Shown here piece by piece: positions 15,425-22,771 of a stretch of 33,068 nt of DNA. The notes below the pieces were generated by a model, which saw nothing but the letters and a program-made list of their open reading frames with translations, was not told the DNA's origin and did not search any database. Origin of the DNA: Bacteroidales bacterium (GTDB taxonomy: Bacteria; Bacteroidota; Bacteroidia; Bacteroidales; WCHB1-69); the NCBI GenBank assembly GCA_031285725.1, contig JAITVP010000104.1, positions 1 to 33,068 of the forward strand. Direction: 5' to 3'. Both the position numbers and the translations under genes were made by a program. Position 1 is the first letter of the stretch, and each line of letters starts with the position of its first letter.

Positions 15425-16969
15425 TTATTTCTTTCCCCAATTATCCCGGTCCAAACTCCGAAAGTTAATGGCTTCTGAAAGGTGTCCGATGTCGATGTTG
15501 GGACTTTGGTCCAGGTCGGCAATAGTGCGGGCGACTTTGAGGATGCGATCGTAGGCGCGGGCGGAGAGCCCCAGTCGCTCCATGGCTTGTTTCAGCCGTT
15601 CTTGTCCTTCTTTAGCGATGGTGCAAAACTCGCGCACTAGGCGGCTTCCCATCTCTGCATTGCTGAAGATCGTCGGATTGTCTTTGAAACGTTCCCGTTG
15701 AATTTTCCGAGCTTTGATGACCCGTTCCCGTATTGATTCGCTCTTCTCGGCCATCGTTTCCGAGGTCAGCTCCGCGTGGCTCACCGGCACTACTTCCACA
15801 TGGATGTCGATGCGATCCATCAGCGGTCCGGAGACTTTGTTGAGGTAGCGCTGCACATCGCCTTGTTGACAGGTACATGGCTTGGTTGGATGGTTGTAAT
15901 TGCCGCAAGGGCAAGGATTCATGGCGGCGATGAACATGAAAGAAGCAGGAAACTCCACACTGTATTTCGACCGGGAAATGGTCACATATCGCTCTTCCAA
16001 CGGCTGGCGCATCACTTCCAACACTGTCCTTTTAAACTCGGGAAGTTCATCTAAAAACAATACGCCATTGTGGGCAAGGGAGATCTCCCCGGGTTGGGGG
16101 TGTGTTCCACCGCCTACCAGCGCCACATCACTGATCGTGTGGTGCGGAGAGCGGAACGGGCGGACGGAAATCAACGAGGCATATCGCCCCATTTTTCCTG
16201 CCACGGAGTGAATCTTGGTGGTCTCTAACGCTTCGTTTAGCGACAACGGCGGCAAAATGGACGGGAGCCGTTTAGCCAACATCGTCTTTCCCGAGCCGGG
16301 GGATCCGATGAGAATCACATTATGGCCACCACCGGCTGCGATCTCCAATGCCCGTTTGATATTTTCCTGTCCCTTCACTTCGGAAAAATCAAATTCATAG
16401 TTATTTAAGCTGCGTTGAAATTCATGCTGCGTATTCAGCGTCACCTTTTCTATGGGTGTTCCTTCGTTGAAAAAATCGATAACCTGTTTGATGTTTTCTA
16501 CGCCCAACACGTCGATGTTGCTCACAATGGCGGCTTCCTTGGCATTTTGGATGGGCAGGATGATCCCTTTTTTGCCGCGTTTCAGTGCTTCAATAGCCAC
16601 GGGTAACGCACCCCGCACCGGTTGCAACGTGCCGTCCAGCGACAACTCGCCCATGATAAAATAATCTTCCACCGTCTCCACCCCCTTGATCTGTTCGGAG
16701 GCAATGAGAATACCGACCGCCAGCGTGAGGTCGAAGGCGGAACCTTCCTTACGGATGTCGGCGGGAGCCATGTTGATCACGATTTTTCTGCCGGGAATAC
16801 AATAACCATAATTTTTCAATGCCGAGTCAATTCGCTGCTGACTCTCTTTCACCGCACTGTCGGGCAGTCCCACCAAAAAGAAGTTGATACCGAGATCGAC
16901 GTTTACTTCAATAGTGATAGGGATCGCCGCAACCCCCATGAGCGCACAACTATAAGTTCTGATTAGCAT
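15425..16969 (-). CDS. YifB/ComM-family magnesium-chelatase-like AAA ATPase
   Basis: This 514-residue protein has an N-terminal Lon-protease-like fold domain (about 1-170), a central AAA+ ATPase with Walker A GSPGSGKT (222-229) and Walker B VLFLDE (303-308), and a C-terminal magnesium-chelatase-type lid. It carries the family's cysteine signature MNPCPCGNYNHPTKPCTC. ComM in Haemophilus and Vibrio is a helicase promoting branch migration during natural transformation, so a role in recombination of incoming DNA is plausible. The start at 16969 (MLIRTYSCALMGV) is preferred. A start nine codons upstream at 16996 overlaps the -7 box at 16994-17001, and family members begin at this MLxxT sequence. 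Confidence 0.93.
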   Translation of the reverse strand: MLIRTYSCALMGVAAIPITIEVNVDLGINFFLVGLPDSAVKESQQRIDSALKNYGYCIPGRKIVINMAPADIRKEGSAFDLTLAVGILIASEQIKGVETVEDYFIMGELSLDGTLQPVRGALPVAIEALKRGKKGIILPIQNAKEAAIVSNIDVLGVENIKQVIDFFNEGTPIEKVTLNTQHEFQRSLNNYEFDFSEVKGQENIKRALEIAAGGGHNVILIGSPGSGKTMLAKRLPSILPPLSLNEALETTKIHSVAGKMGRYASLISVRPFRSPHHTISDVALVGGGTHPQPGEISLAHNGVLFLDELPEFKRTVLEVMRQPLEERYVTISRSKYSVEFPASFMFIAAMNPCPCGNYNHPTKPCTCQQGDVQRYLNKVSGPLMDRIDIHVEVVPVSHAELTSETMAEKSESIRERVIKARKIQRERFKDNPTIFSNAEMGSRLVREFCTIAKEGQERLKQAMERLGLSARAYDRILKVARTIADLDQSPNIDIGHLSEAINFRSLDRDNWGKK

Positions 16970-16993
16970 ATTCTTAGTATTTTTTAGCAACTG

Positions 16994-17001
16994 CAAAAAT
17001 A
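16994..17001 (-). promoter_or_regulatory. -7 box (TATTTTTG) of the YifB-like gene
   Basis: The plus strand reads CAAAAATA, giving TATTTTTG on the minus strand, 25 bases before the chosen ATG at 16969. It overlaps the alternative ATG at 16996, arguing against that start. Confidence 0.45.
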
Positions 17002-17198
17002 TAAAAATAATTCAATTAATATAAAATTGTTTATAAAATAGAATCAAGCGTGTTGAATTTAAATAGTGTGTTAATTTGAAGAGACAAAAACGGTATCATA
17101 TTCCTCCATTTTCAAATTGACTGCGTTTTTATATCTCCAAATTAGCTTTCCATTTTCCTAATAAATGTTAACCTCTTTTTCAGTCTCACTAAAAATTG

Positions 17199-17206
17199 TA
17201 ATTTTG
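17199..17206 (+). promoter_or_regulatory. -7 box (TAATTTTG) of efp-lpxD
   Basis: TAATTTTG matches TAnnTTTG and lies 38 bases before the efp ATG at 17245. The expected -33 position carries only a T-rich run (CTCTTTTTC), so the -33 box is weak. Confidence 0.5.
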
Positions 17207-17244
17207 CACGCTAAAAATTGTGTATTCACAAATAAATATGGAAC

Positions 17245-17811
17245 ATGGCAAGTACTGCGGATTTTAGAAACGGATTATGTATAGACTATAACAATGAATT
17301 ATGGTCAATAGTTGAATTTCAACATGTTAAACCGGGCAAAGGGCCTGCTTTTGTTCGGACGAAACTGCGGAATTTGAAAACCGGCCGGGTGTTGGAGAAT
17401 ACATTCACGGCGGGTGTGAAGATTGATTTAGCGCGAGTGGAACGCCGTCCATACCAATTCTTATATAAAGAAGGTGACACTACATATAATTTTATGCATG
17501 CCGAAACTTATGAGCAATTGGCGATCGAGGAGAACTTGATCAACAATCCGGGATTGTTGAAAGAGGGGCAAAGCGTGGAGATTATGTATCATGTGGACAC
17601 GGACACGCCGCTTACGTGCGAATTGCCATCCTTTGTGGACCTGGAAGTGACTTACACTGAACCAGGCGTGAAAGGCGACACGGCAACCAATGCCGCAAAA
17701 CGGGCGATCGTGGAAACCGGCGCCGAGGTTTTCGTCCCCCTTTTTATCGAAACCGGAGAGAAAATCAAAGTGGACACGCGCACTAATAAATATTCGGAAA
17801 GAGTAAAATAA
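17245..17811 (+). CDS. efp: Elongation factor P
   Basis: This 188-residue protein binds the ribosome between the P and E sites and relieves stalling at polyproline stretches. The three-domain architecture is complete: a KOW-like domain (about 1-65), a central OB domain (about 68-128) and a C-terminal OB domain (about 130-188, ending [12 protein letters not shown]). The loop that reaches the peptidyl-transferase centre reads [10 protein letters not shown], with Lys32 at the tip, where other bacteria carry lysyl, rhamnosyl or other modifications; no modification enzyme is seen here. A different-frame ATG at 17238 is ignored. Only one base separates its stop from the lpxD-like start, so the two are probably one operon. 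Confidence 0.97.
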   Translation: MASTADFRNGLCIDYNNELWSIVEFQHVKPGKGPAFVRTKLRNLKTGRVLENTFTAGVKIDLARVERRPYQFLYKEGDTTYNFMHAETYEQLAIEENLINNPGLLKEGQSVEIMYHVDTDTPLTCELPSFVDLEVTYTEPGVKGDTATNAAKRAIVETGAEVFVPLFIETGEKIKVDTRTNKYSERVK

Positions 17812-17812
17812 T

Positions 17813-18790
17813 ATGAGATTTCAAAATCCATTAACCATAGACGAACTTTGCTCGATTATCGGTGGAAGTCGTGCTGTGCAGGGGAATGCTCAAATAAAAA
17901 TCACCGGAATTAATGAAATACATTCTGTAGAACCCGGAAATTTGTCTTTTGTAGACCATCCCAAATATTACGAAAAAGTATTAAACAGCTTGGCCAGCGT
18001 GATCCTCATCAACAAAGAAGTGGACGTTCCCGAAGGCAAGGCAATCATCATTACGGAAGATCCGTTGGACGACTATCTCAAAGTGGTTCGACATTTCGTA
18101 AAATTTGACCCACAGTCCGAAGCGATCAACCGCAAAGCGGAAATCGGTGAAAATACTATCATTCAACCCAACGTTTTCATTGGCGAAAATGTTAAAATCG
18201 GCAATAATTGCTTGATTCACGCCAATGTGAGCATTTATGCCGACACGATCATCGGTGATAACGTGGTGATCCATTCCGGTTGTGTGATTGGTGGCGACGC
18301 ATTCTATTTCCAAAAACGGGAAAACGGTTGGAAAAAGCTCTACTCTTGCGGATGCACTGTGATTTGCGATGATGTGGAAATCGGATCCAACGTGACGATT
18401 GACAAGGGCGTTTCAGGTGATACGTACATCGGAAAAGGGACGAAATTCGATAACTTGGTACAAGTCGGGCATGACACGCACATTGGAAACCACTGCCTGA
18501 TCGGTTCCCAATGTGCCATCGCCGGTTGCACGTTCATTGACGACGAGTGCATCATTTGGGCGAAATCAAGTGTAAACAAGGATCTTTATCTGGCTCCGCA
18601 TACCACGTTACTGGCTCTTTCAGCTTTAGACAAAAGTATCCACGAAGAGGGACAAGTGCTCTTCGGCCTTCCGGCCATTGACGCCCGGACAAAATGGAAA
18701 GAATTGGCCTACCAACGGAGACTTCCGGAATTGGTTGGAGAAATGGAGGTGTTGAAGAAAGAGTTGAACAAGTTGAACAAAAAAAAGTAG
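17813..18790 (+). CDS. lpxD: LpxD-like UDP-3-O-acyl-glucosamine N-acyltransferase
   Basis: This 325-residue left-handed beta-helix acyltransferase adds the N-linked hydroxyacyl chain to UDP-3-O-acyl-glucosamine in lipid A synthesis. The N-terminal uridine-binding LpxD domain is at about 1-100 (FVDHPKYYE region). Hexapeptide repeats span about 110-265 (IGENTIIQPNVFIGENVKIG). The presumed catalytic His220 sits in VQVGHDTHIG. A C-terminal helix follows. Sequence after the active site (IAGCTFIDDECIIWAKSSV) departs from E. coli LpxD. Bacteroidota often carry a second LpxD-like gene beside efp in addition to the copy in the lipid A cluster, so this may be the paralogue and its exact acceptor is uncertain. 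It ends at a strong terminator. Confidence 0.85.
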   Translation: MRFQNPLTIDELCSIIGGSRAVQGNAQIKITGINEIHSVEPGNLSFVDHPKYYEKVLNSLASVILINKEVDVPEGKAIIITEDPLDDYLKVVRHFVKFDPQSEAINRKAEIGENTIIQPNVFIGENVKIGNNCLIHANVSIYADTIIGDNVVIHSGCVIGGDAFYFQKRENGWKKLYSCGCTVICDDVEIGSNVTIDKGVSGDTYIGKGTKFDNLVQVGHDTHIGNHCLIGSQCAIAGCTFIDDECIIWAKSSVNKDLYLAPHTTLLALSALDKSIHEEGQVLFGLPAIDARTKWKELAYQRRLPELVGEMEVLKKELNKLNKKK

Positions 18791-18806
18791 ACGAGTTGGC
18801 TTTAAT

Positions 18807-18847
18807 AAAAAATGCCCCGATGATTTTTAGTTATCGGGGCATTTTTT
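18807..18847. terminator. Strong intrinsic terminator after lpxD, likely bidirectional
   Basis: A perfect 10-bp core (ATGCCCCGAT, 18812-18821, with ATCGGGGCAT, 18833-18842) is extended by A5/T5 on either side around an 11-base loop. The symmetric A and T tracts let it work for efp-lpxD on the plus strand and for the convergent gene 18898-19536 on the minus strand. Confidence 0.92.
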
Positions 18848-18897
18848 ATTACTATATCTACTTGGATGTGTCTACTCGTTAACTTATCTACTTTCAA

Positions 18898-19536
18898 CTA
18901 TTTATTATACTGCTGCAATAACATTTTCGCTTTGTTCAAATCCGATTGGGTTGTGCCTATTTGGGTTTGGCGGTTGTTGAGGTCTTTCGTCATTTTGTCG
19001 ATTTTCGATTGTTGTTTGTCGCGTTTTTTCGTTGCGGAGGTTAACTGTTTTTGTTGTTTGGCCAAATCTTTCTCCAGCGCTTCGACATTTTTGCCCACAG
19101 CGTATCCGCGTGCGTGAGTCGTGAACTCTTCCAGGAAAACCATGATTTTGTCCATTACTTCGCGGTCTGCAGTTTCGGTAAGAGGGTTCATGTTTCCTTT
19201 TGTCGCAACGAAATAGACCTTTACCTTGTTGGCTTTCTTTTTCCCTTCTTGCACCACTTTGGTGTAGATGTCGTAGTGGAGGGTACCGATTTTCGGGATG
19301 TTTTGATTGCCATAGAATGCGAAACCGGATAATTTTCCGGGTTTTACCAACCCTTGTTTCGCCAAATAGTCTGCCATTGCCGACTCCACCACACCGACAT
19401 CCAAGTCCGATACGATTAAAGAAAATCCGGGAAGGATCTGCTTGTCAATGGGAATGTTCTCTCTGGCTGGTTTTTGTGCAAACGCAGTGGCCGTCATGAG
19501 CAGCCCGATCACGAATAATAATGTGAATTTTTTCAT
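18898..19536 (-). CDS. Secreted protein with C-terminal coiled coil, function unknown
   Basis: This 212-residue protein has a clear signal peptide at about residues 1-20 (LLMTATAFA before QKP). It then has a compact domain (about 30-135) with FSLIVSDLDVGVVESAMADY and a beta-rich stretch (HYDIYTKVV, KVKVYFVATKG). From about 150 to the end is a Lys/Gln-rich coiled coil with heptad-like spacing (LEKDLAKQQKQLTSATKKR). I do not recognise a named family. The sequence suggests a periplasmic protein, possibly self-associating through the coiled coil. It is divergent from the M48 peptidase gene, with a 130-base shared upstream region containing a perfect palindrome. Confidence 0.75.
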   Translation of the reverse strand: MKKFTLLFVIGLLMTATAFAQKPARENIPIDKQILPGFSLIVSDLDVGVVESAMADYLAKQGLVKPGKLSGFAFYGNQNIPKIGTLHYDIYTKVVQEGKKKANKVKVYFVATKGNMNPLTETADREVMDKIMVFLEEFTTHARGYAVGKNVEALEKDLAKQQKQLTSATKKRDKQQSKIDKMTKDLNNRQTQIGTTQSDLNKAKMLLQQYNK

Positions 19537-19581
19537 TTTCTTTTAATTTTAGGTTATTATTTTTTACTACAACGCTACTAC

Positions 19582-19595
19582 AAACAAATTTGTTT
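19582..19595. promoter_or_regulatory. 14-bp perfect palindrome in the divergent spacer, possible operator
   Basis: AAACAAATTTGTTT is self-complementary over all 14 bases and lies between the divergent starts at 19536 and 19667. It could be a regulator binding site or contain TTTG -33 elements for both directions. In AT-rich DNA such a palindrome can also arise by chance. Confidence 0.25.
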
Positions 19596-19627
19596 AAAAT
19601 GTTTGAATGCACAAAAATAAAAAATCT

Positions 19628-19635
19628 TATCTTTG
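19628..19635 (+). promoter_or_regulatory. -7 box (TATCTTTG) of the M48 peptidase gene
   Basis: TATCTTTG matches TAnnTTTG, 31 bases before the ATG at 19667. TTTG at 19602-19605 is a -33 candidate at 22-base spacing. The box lies downstream of an earlier in-frame ATG at 19607, which argues for the 19667 start. Confidence 0.5.
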
Positions 19636-19666
19636 CCATGTCGTTTCATCAAATAAAAAATTGGTT

Positions 19667-21796
19667 ATGAAGTGTTTTTTTATTTTTTTAACTTTTATAT
19701 TGTTTCCTATAATCCTTTTTGCCCAGTTTTCCTTGGCCGATTTTAATTGGTTGAAAAGCGAAGGGAAAATTCCAGCTGATTTCAAAAAAGCGATGGACAG
19801 TCCAAGCGATATGACACAATGGACCCTGCATGGTCTTTTTGCTCAGGGAGATGTGATTTACGGCACGGAGGTGAATCAATATTTGGACAATATCATCGAC
19901 CGTCTTCTAACGGAGCATCCGGAGTTGCGCAACGAGATCCGCTGTTATGCCGTCCGTTCTACCGAGGTGAACGCCTATGCGATGCCGAACGGTGTGATCT
20001 TCGTGAACCTCGGATTGATTGCGCAGTCTAGCAATGAAGGCGAAATCGCATTCGTGTTGGCTCACGAAATCGCCCACTACGTAAAAAAACATCACCGGCA
20101 GAAAAAGGAGTACAAGAGAGACAAAACCAATGAGACAATCGATGATTTTTTGAAAATACACAACTATTCCCGTGAAATCGAAATGGAAGCCGACCGTTTC
20201 GCTATCGAGCACTACTACACCAATTCCGCTTATTCGTATGCTGCGCTGGAGGGCGTTTTCGATATGCTCCAGTATGGCTATCTTCCATTTGACGAGATGC
20301 CATTTTCCCGAACGTTCGTGGAAGAGGAGTTCTATCATTTTCCCGACAGCTATTTCTTGGACAATCTGAACCCGATTCGAAGTAGGGATGATTATGTCGA
20401 TACGCTAAGCACACACCCTAACATCAAACGGCGGCGGGAAAATGTGGAAAACATCATCCGAAATCTGGATAATAACGGTCGGGAACTTTTTGTGCAATCG
20501 GAGGCTAAATTTAAACAAATCAGGGAAATATGCCGCTTCGAGTGCATCAATGTTTTCTTGGTTGATCATGAGTATGACAATGCGTTATACAATATATATT
20601 TCTTGCGGAAAAACAATCCGGAGCATTCATTTTTGGATATTGCGTTGGCGATGGCATATTACGGGTTGTGCGCTCACAAACTGCAAAGCGACTATACGGA
20701 TGTGATGGAAAACTATCGAAATATTGAGGGCGAGAAGCAGCAGATGCACCACATCTTCACCAAGTTGACCCGCCAAGAATTGAATGTGTTGGCGTTGCGG
20801 AATATCTGGATAATACATAAAAAATATCCTGAAAATGTTTTTGTACAAGGACTTTTGGAAGATATGGCGAGCGAGTTGATTGTGCGCAATAAAATGGAAT
20901 ACACTGATTTCTCAGATTATGCACAACACGTTAATATTGAAGAAATTAAAATAGAAGAAGAACCGGCAGACACCACCGCCACGGCAGGTACCCGCTATCA
21001 ACGGATTCGAAAAACGACCCGCGGGAAAGTGGTGCCCACGGAAAAGTTCAAAACTGTGAACTATATGTTAGTTGATCTGAAAGCAAATCCCGATTTTGTG
21101 GATTATATGGATCAATTGACGAAAAAAATCGAGGATAAAGCAATACTGCAATCGTTGACCCAATCCAAAACCTATGCTCCGGTAAACGGCATCGCCGTGA
21201 TGAATCCCTATTACTGGCGAGGTATTAAGGTGATGAAAAACACGAGTGATGAAAAAATCGAAGAACATGTAAAAAAGGTTGAAAACCAAGCGAGGGCATT
21301 GGATAAGACCGTGGAATACTCCTTGAAGGATTTGAAATTCGATTATCACTATTATACGAATGAGAATATGTTGAAATTTGATACGGAAAATTACAATAAC
21401 TATACGCAAATACAACTTTGGCGATCGGAATATTTCTCCGCCGGAAAAACCGAGATGCGACTTTATCAATGCCGTAATAGCGAGCAAATCACAGAGACAC
21501 TGGGATATGAAAACGCCGCATTCATTTATGTTTATTCGGCACCTGCTAAATTCGCCGCATATGACAAATTTGAAAAAATCCTACTTTATGCGCCTTTCCA
21601 ATACACCATTCTCCCGATGTCGGTTTTTAACTTCTTATTGCCCCGATATCAAACATATATCACGGTAAATACGGTGGATTTGCGTGACGGAAAAACTATC
21701 CGCTCGGCGAGTGTCATCCGTACCGGCGATATGACTCAGAGTTATATCAATTATTTTATCTATGATTCATTCTACAATTTAAAGAAAGGGAAATAA
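19667..21796 (+). CDS. Secreted M48-family metallopeptidase with long uncharacterised C-terminal region
   Basis: This 709-residue protein starts at 19667, where MKCFFIFLTFILFPIILFAQ forms a signal peptide; the earlier ATG at 19607 precedes the promoter box. The zinc site is HEIAH (133-137) in FVLAHEIAHYVKKHH, with the third ligand in EMEAD (172-176), as in M48 peptidases such as BepA/LoiP that degrade misfolded outer-membrane proteins. A substrate-groove strand AMPNGVIFVNLGLI (105-118) is also typical. From about 300 to the end the sequence has no family I recognise: a helical stretch, a linker (EEEPADTTATAGTRYQ), then a Lys-rich and aromatic beta-type region. It is followed after two bases by a small barrel-like protein, suggesting linked function at the outer membrane. 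Confidence 0.85.
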   Translation: MKCFFIFLTFILFPIILFAQFSLADFNWLKSEGKIPADFKKAMDSPSDMTQWTLHGLFAQGDVIYGTEVNQYLDNIIDRLLTEHPELRNEIRCYAVRSTEVNAYAMPNGVIFVNLGLIAQSSNEGEIAFVLAHEIAHYVKKHHRQKKEYKRDKTNETIDDFLKIHNYSREIEMEADRFAIEHYYTNSAYSYAALEGVFDMLQYGYLPFDEMPFSRTFVEEEFYHFPDSYFLDNLNPIRSRDDYVDTLSTHPNIKRRRENVENIIRNLDNNGRELFVQSEAKFKQIREICRFECINVFLVDHEYDNALYNIYFLRKNNPEHSFLDIALAMAYYGLCAHKLQSDYTDVMENYRNIEGEKQQMHHIFTKLTRQELNVLALRNIWIIHKKYPENVFVQGLLEDMASELIVRNKMEYTDFSDYAQHVNIEEIKIEEEPADTTATAGTRYQRIRKTTRGKVVPTEKFKTVNYMLVDLKANPDFVDYMDQLTKKIEDKAILQSLTQSKTYAPVNGIAVMNPYYWRGIKVMKNTSDEKIEEHVKKVENQARALDKTVEYSLKDLKFDYHYYTNENMLKFDTENYNNYTQIQLWRSEYFSAGKTEMRLYQCRNSEQITETLGYENAAFIYVYSAPAKFAAYDKFEKILLYAPFQYTILPMSVFNFLLPRYQTYITVNTVDLRDGKTIRSASVIRTGDMTQSYINYFIYDSFYNLKKGK

Positions 21797-21798
21797 CG

Positions 21799-22482
21799 AT
21801 GAAGAAACATATATTTTTAACTGTTATTTTAGTAATTTTTTATGCTGCACAACTCTTTCCCCAAGGCAGCGGTTACATGGGAAAACGTTTCGTGATCAAT
21901 GCGGAGGTGATTAACTCGCCATGCTACTTCAAGCCTAATCACAAAGGGAATACAGGTTATTTCGCTTTTGATTACATCTTGAATCCAAGCGTGGAAGTTA
22001 TTGCTGGAAAGACAATTACACTTGGTGCCAGTTTTATGTACAATAAATCCATGTACAAAATAGCTGAAAAATTTGAGTTCGATGAGATAAACGTAGAAAC
22101 ACTTTACTTCCCGGAAACTTCCCATGAATACACGGCGATGGGCGGTGGACTTTTTTTCAAATCTTATTTTGGAATTGGAAAAAGAACTCCCCTCATGGGG
22201 AACTATTTTCGAATAGAAATCAATGTGCTGAATGTTGCCGAACTGGGTGGTTCTGAACGCTTCCTCATGGGCGGTGGCCGTTTCGAATTAGGAAAGGATT
22301 TCCTCTTTTTCAATAGATTGAAGTTGAATATGGGAATTGGTGTAGGGCTTATATTTGGTAAAAATTCGATTGATGATGCGGAAGATAATTTATATAGTAG
22401 GGATGTGGTAACCGCTGGCGGTCGAATGTTCCGCAACTATTTTTTCGGATTGCGAATGGGAGTGGGTTTTTTGGCATTTTAA
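21799..22482 (+). CDS. Putative small outer-membrane beta-barrel protein, partner of the M48 peptidase
   Basis: This 227-residue protein begins with a signal peptide (ILVIFYAAQLFPQG). It continues with alternating hydrophobic and polar stretches rich in Gly and aromatic residues, for example KTITLGASFMYNKS, YTAMGGGLFFKSYFGIG, RFLMGGGRFELG and LNMGIGVGLIFGK. It ends in a terminal phenylalanine (GVGFLAF), as expected for a BAM-inserted barrel of about 8-10 strands. I do not recognise a named family. The start codon is two bases after the M48 stop, indicating co-translation. A structural link to the peptidase is inferred from this arrangement only. Confidence 0.75.
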   Translation: MKKHIFLTVILVIFYAAQLFPQGSGYMGKRFVINAEVINSPCYFKPNHKGNTGYFAFDYILNPSVEVIAGKTITLGASFMYNKSMYKIAEKFEFDEINVETLYFPETSHEYTAMGGGLFFKSYFGIGKRTPLMGNYFRIEINVLNVAELGGSERFLMGGGRFELGKDFLFFNRLKLNMGIGVGLIFGKNSIDDAEDNLYSRDVVTAGGRMFRNYFFGLRMGVGFLAF

Positions 22483-22771
22483 TCACTCCTGTTACGCACT
22501 TGGTATAATTTTTTAGTCCCCCCAGTTCCTTTCCAAGCCATTTTGATGGCCACCAAATATACCTTTGCTTTGAGGGCAAAGCGATTCAAGTTGTGTGCAA
22601 ATTTTAGTTGTTCCAATTTGACATATTTTGTCCATCTGTAAATTTTATTGTATGCAACACCAAAGTTACAGTTAGTTAATCGGGCAGTAGTGATAAGAAA
22701 ACGGGCATTACAAAATGGTCAAAACCATCGGGAGTATTCAAGATGAACGGGAAGTACATCATTTCGATAAG
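22483..22771. other. 289-base spacer with a possible minus-strand gene remnant
   Basis: Between convergent genes, this spacer has no terminator hairpin that I can see. On the minus strand one frame is open from about 22716 to a stop at 22486, containing YNKIYRWTKYVKLEQLKFAH and then LNRFALKAKVYLVAIKMAW, with no convincing start codon. The composition looks protein-like and could be the tail of a decayed gene, perhaps from a mobile element. The family is unrecognised. A TAACTTTG -7-like box (22661-22668, minus strand) lies inside it. Confidence 0.3.

Larger units (their letters stand above)
16970..17244. other. Divergent intergenic region between yifB-like gene and efp
   Basis: This AT-rich 275-base spacer contains the minus-strand -7 box at 16994-17001 and the plus-strand -7 box at 17199-17206. 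I see no coding frame, hairpin terminator, riboswitch or repeat in the remaining central part. Confidence 0.5.
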
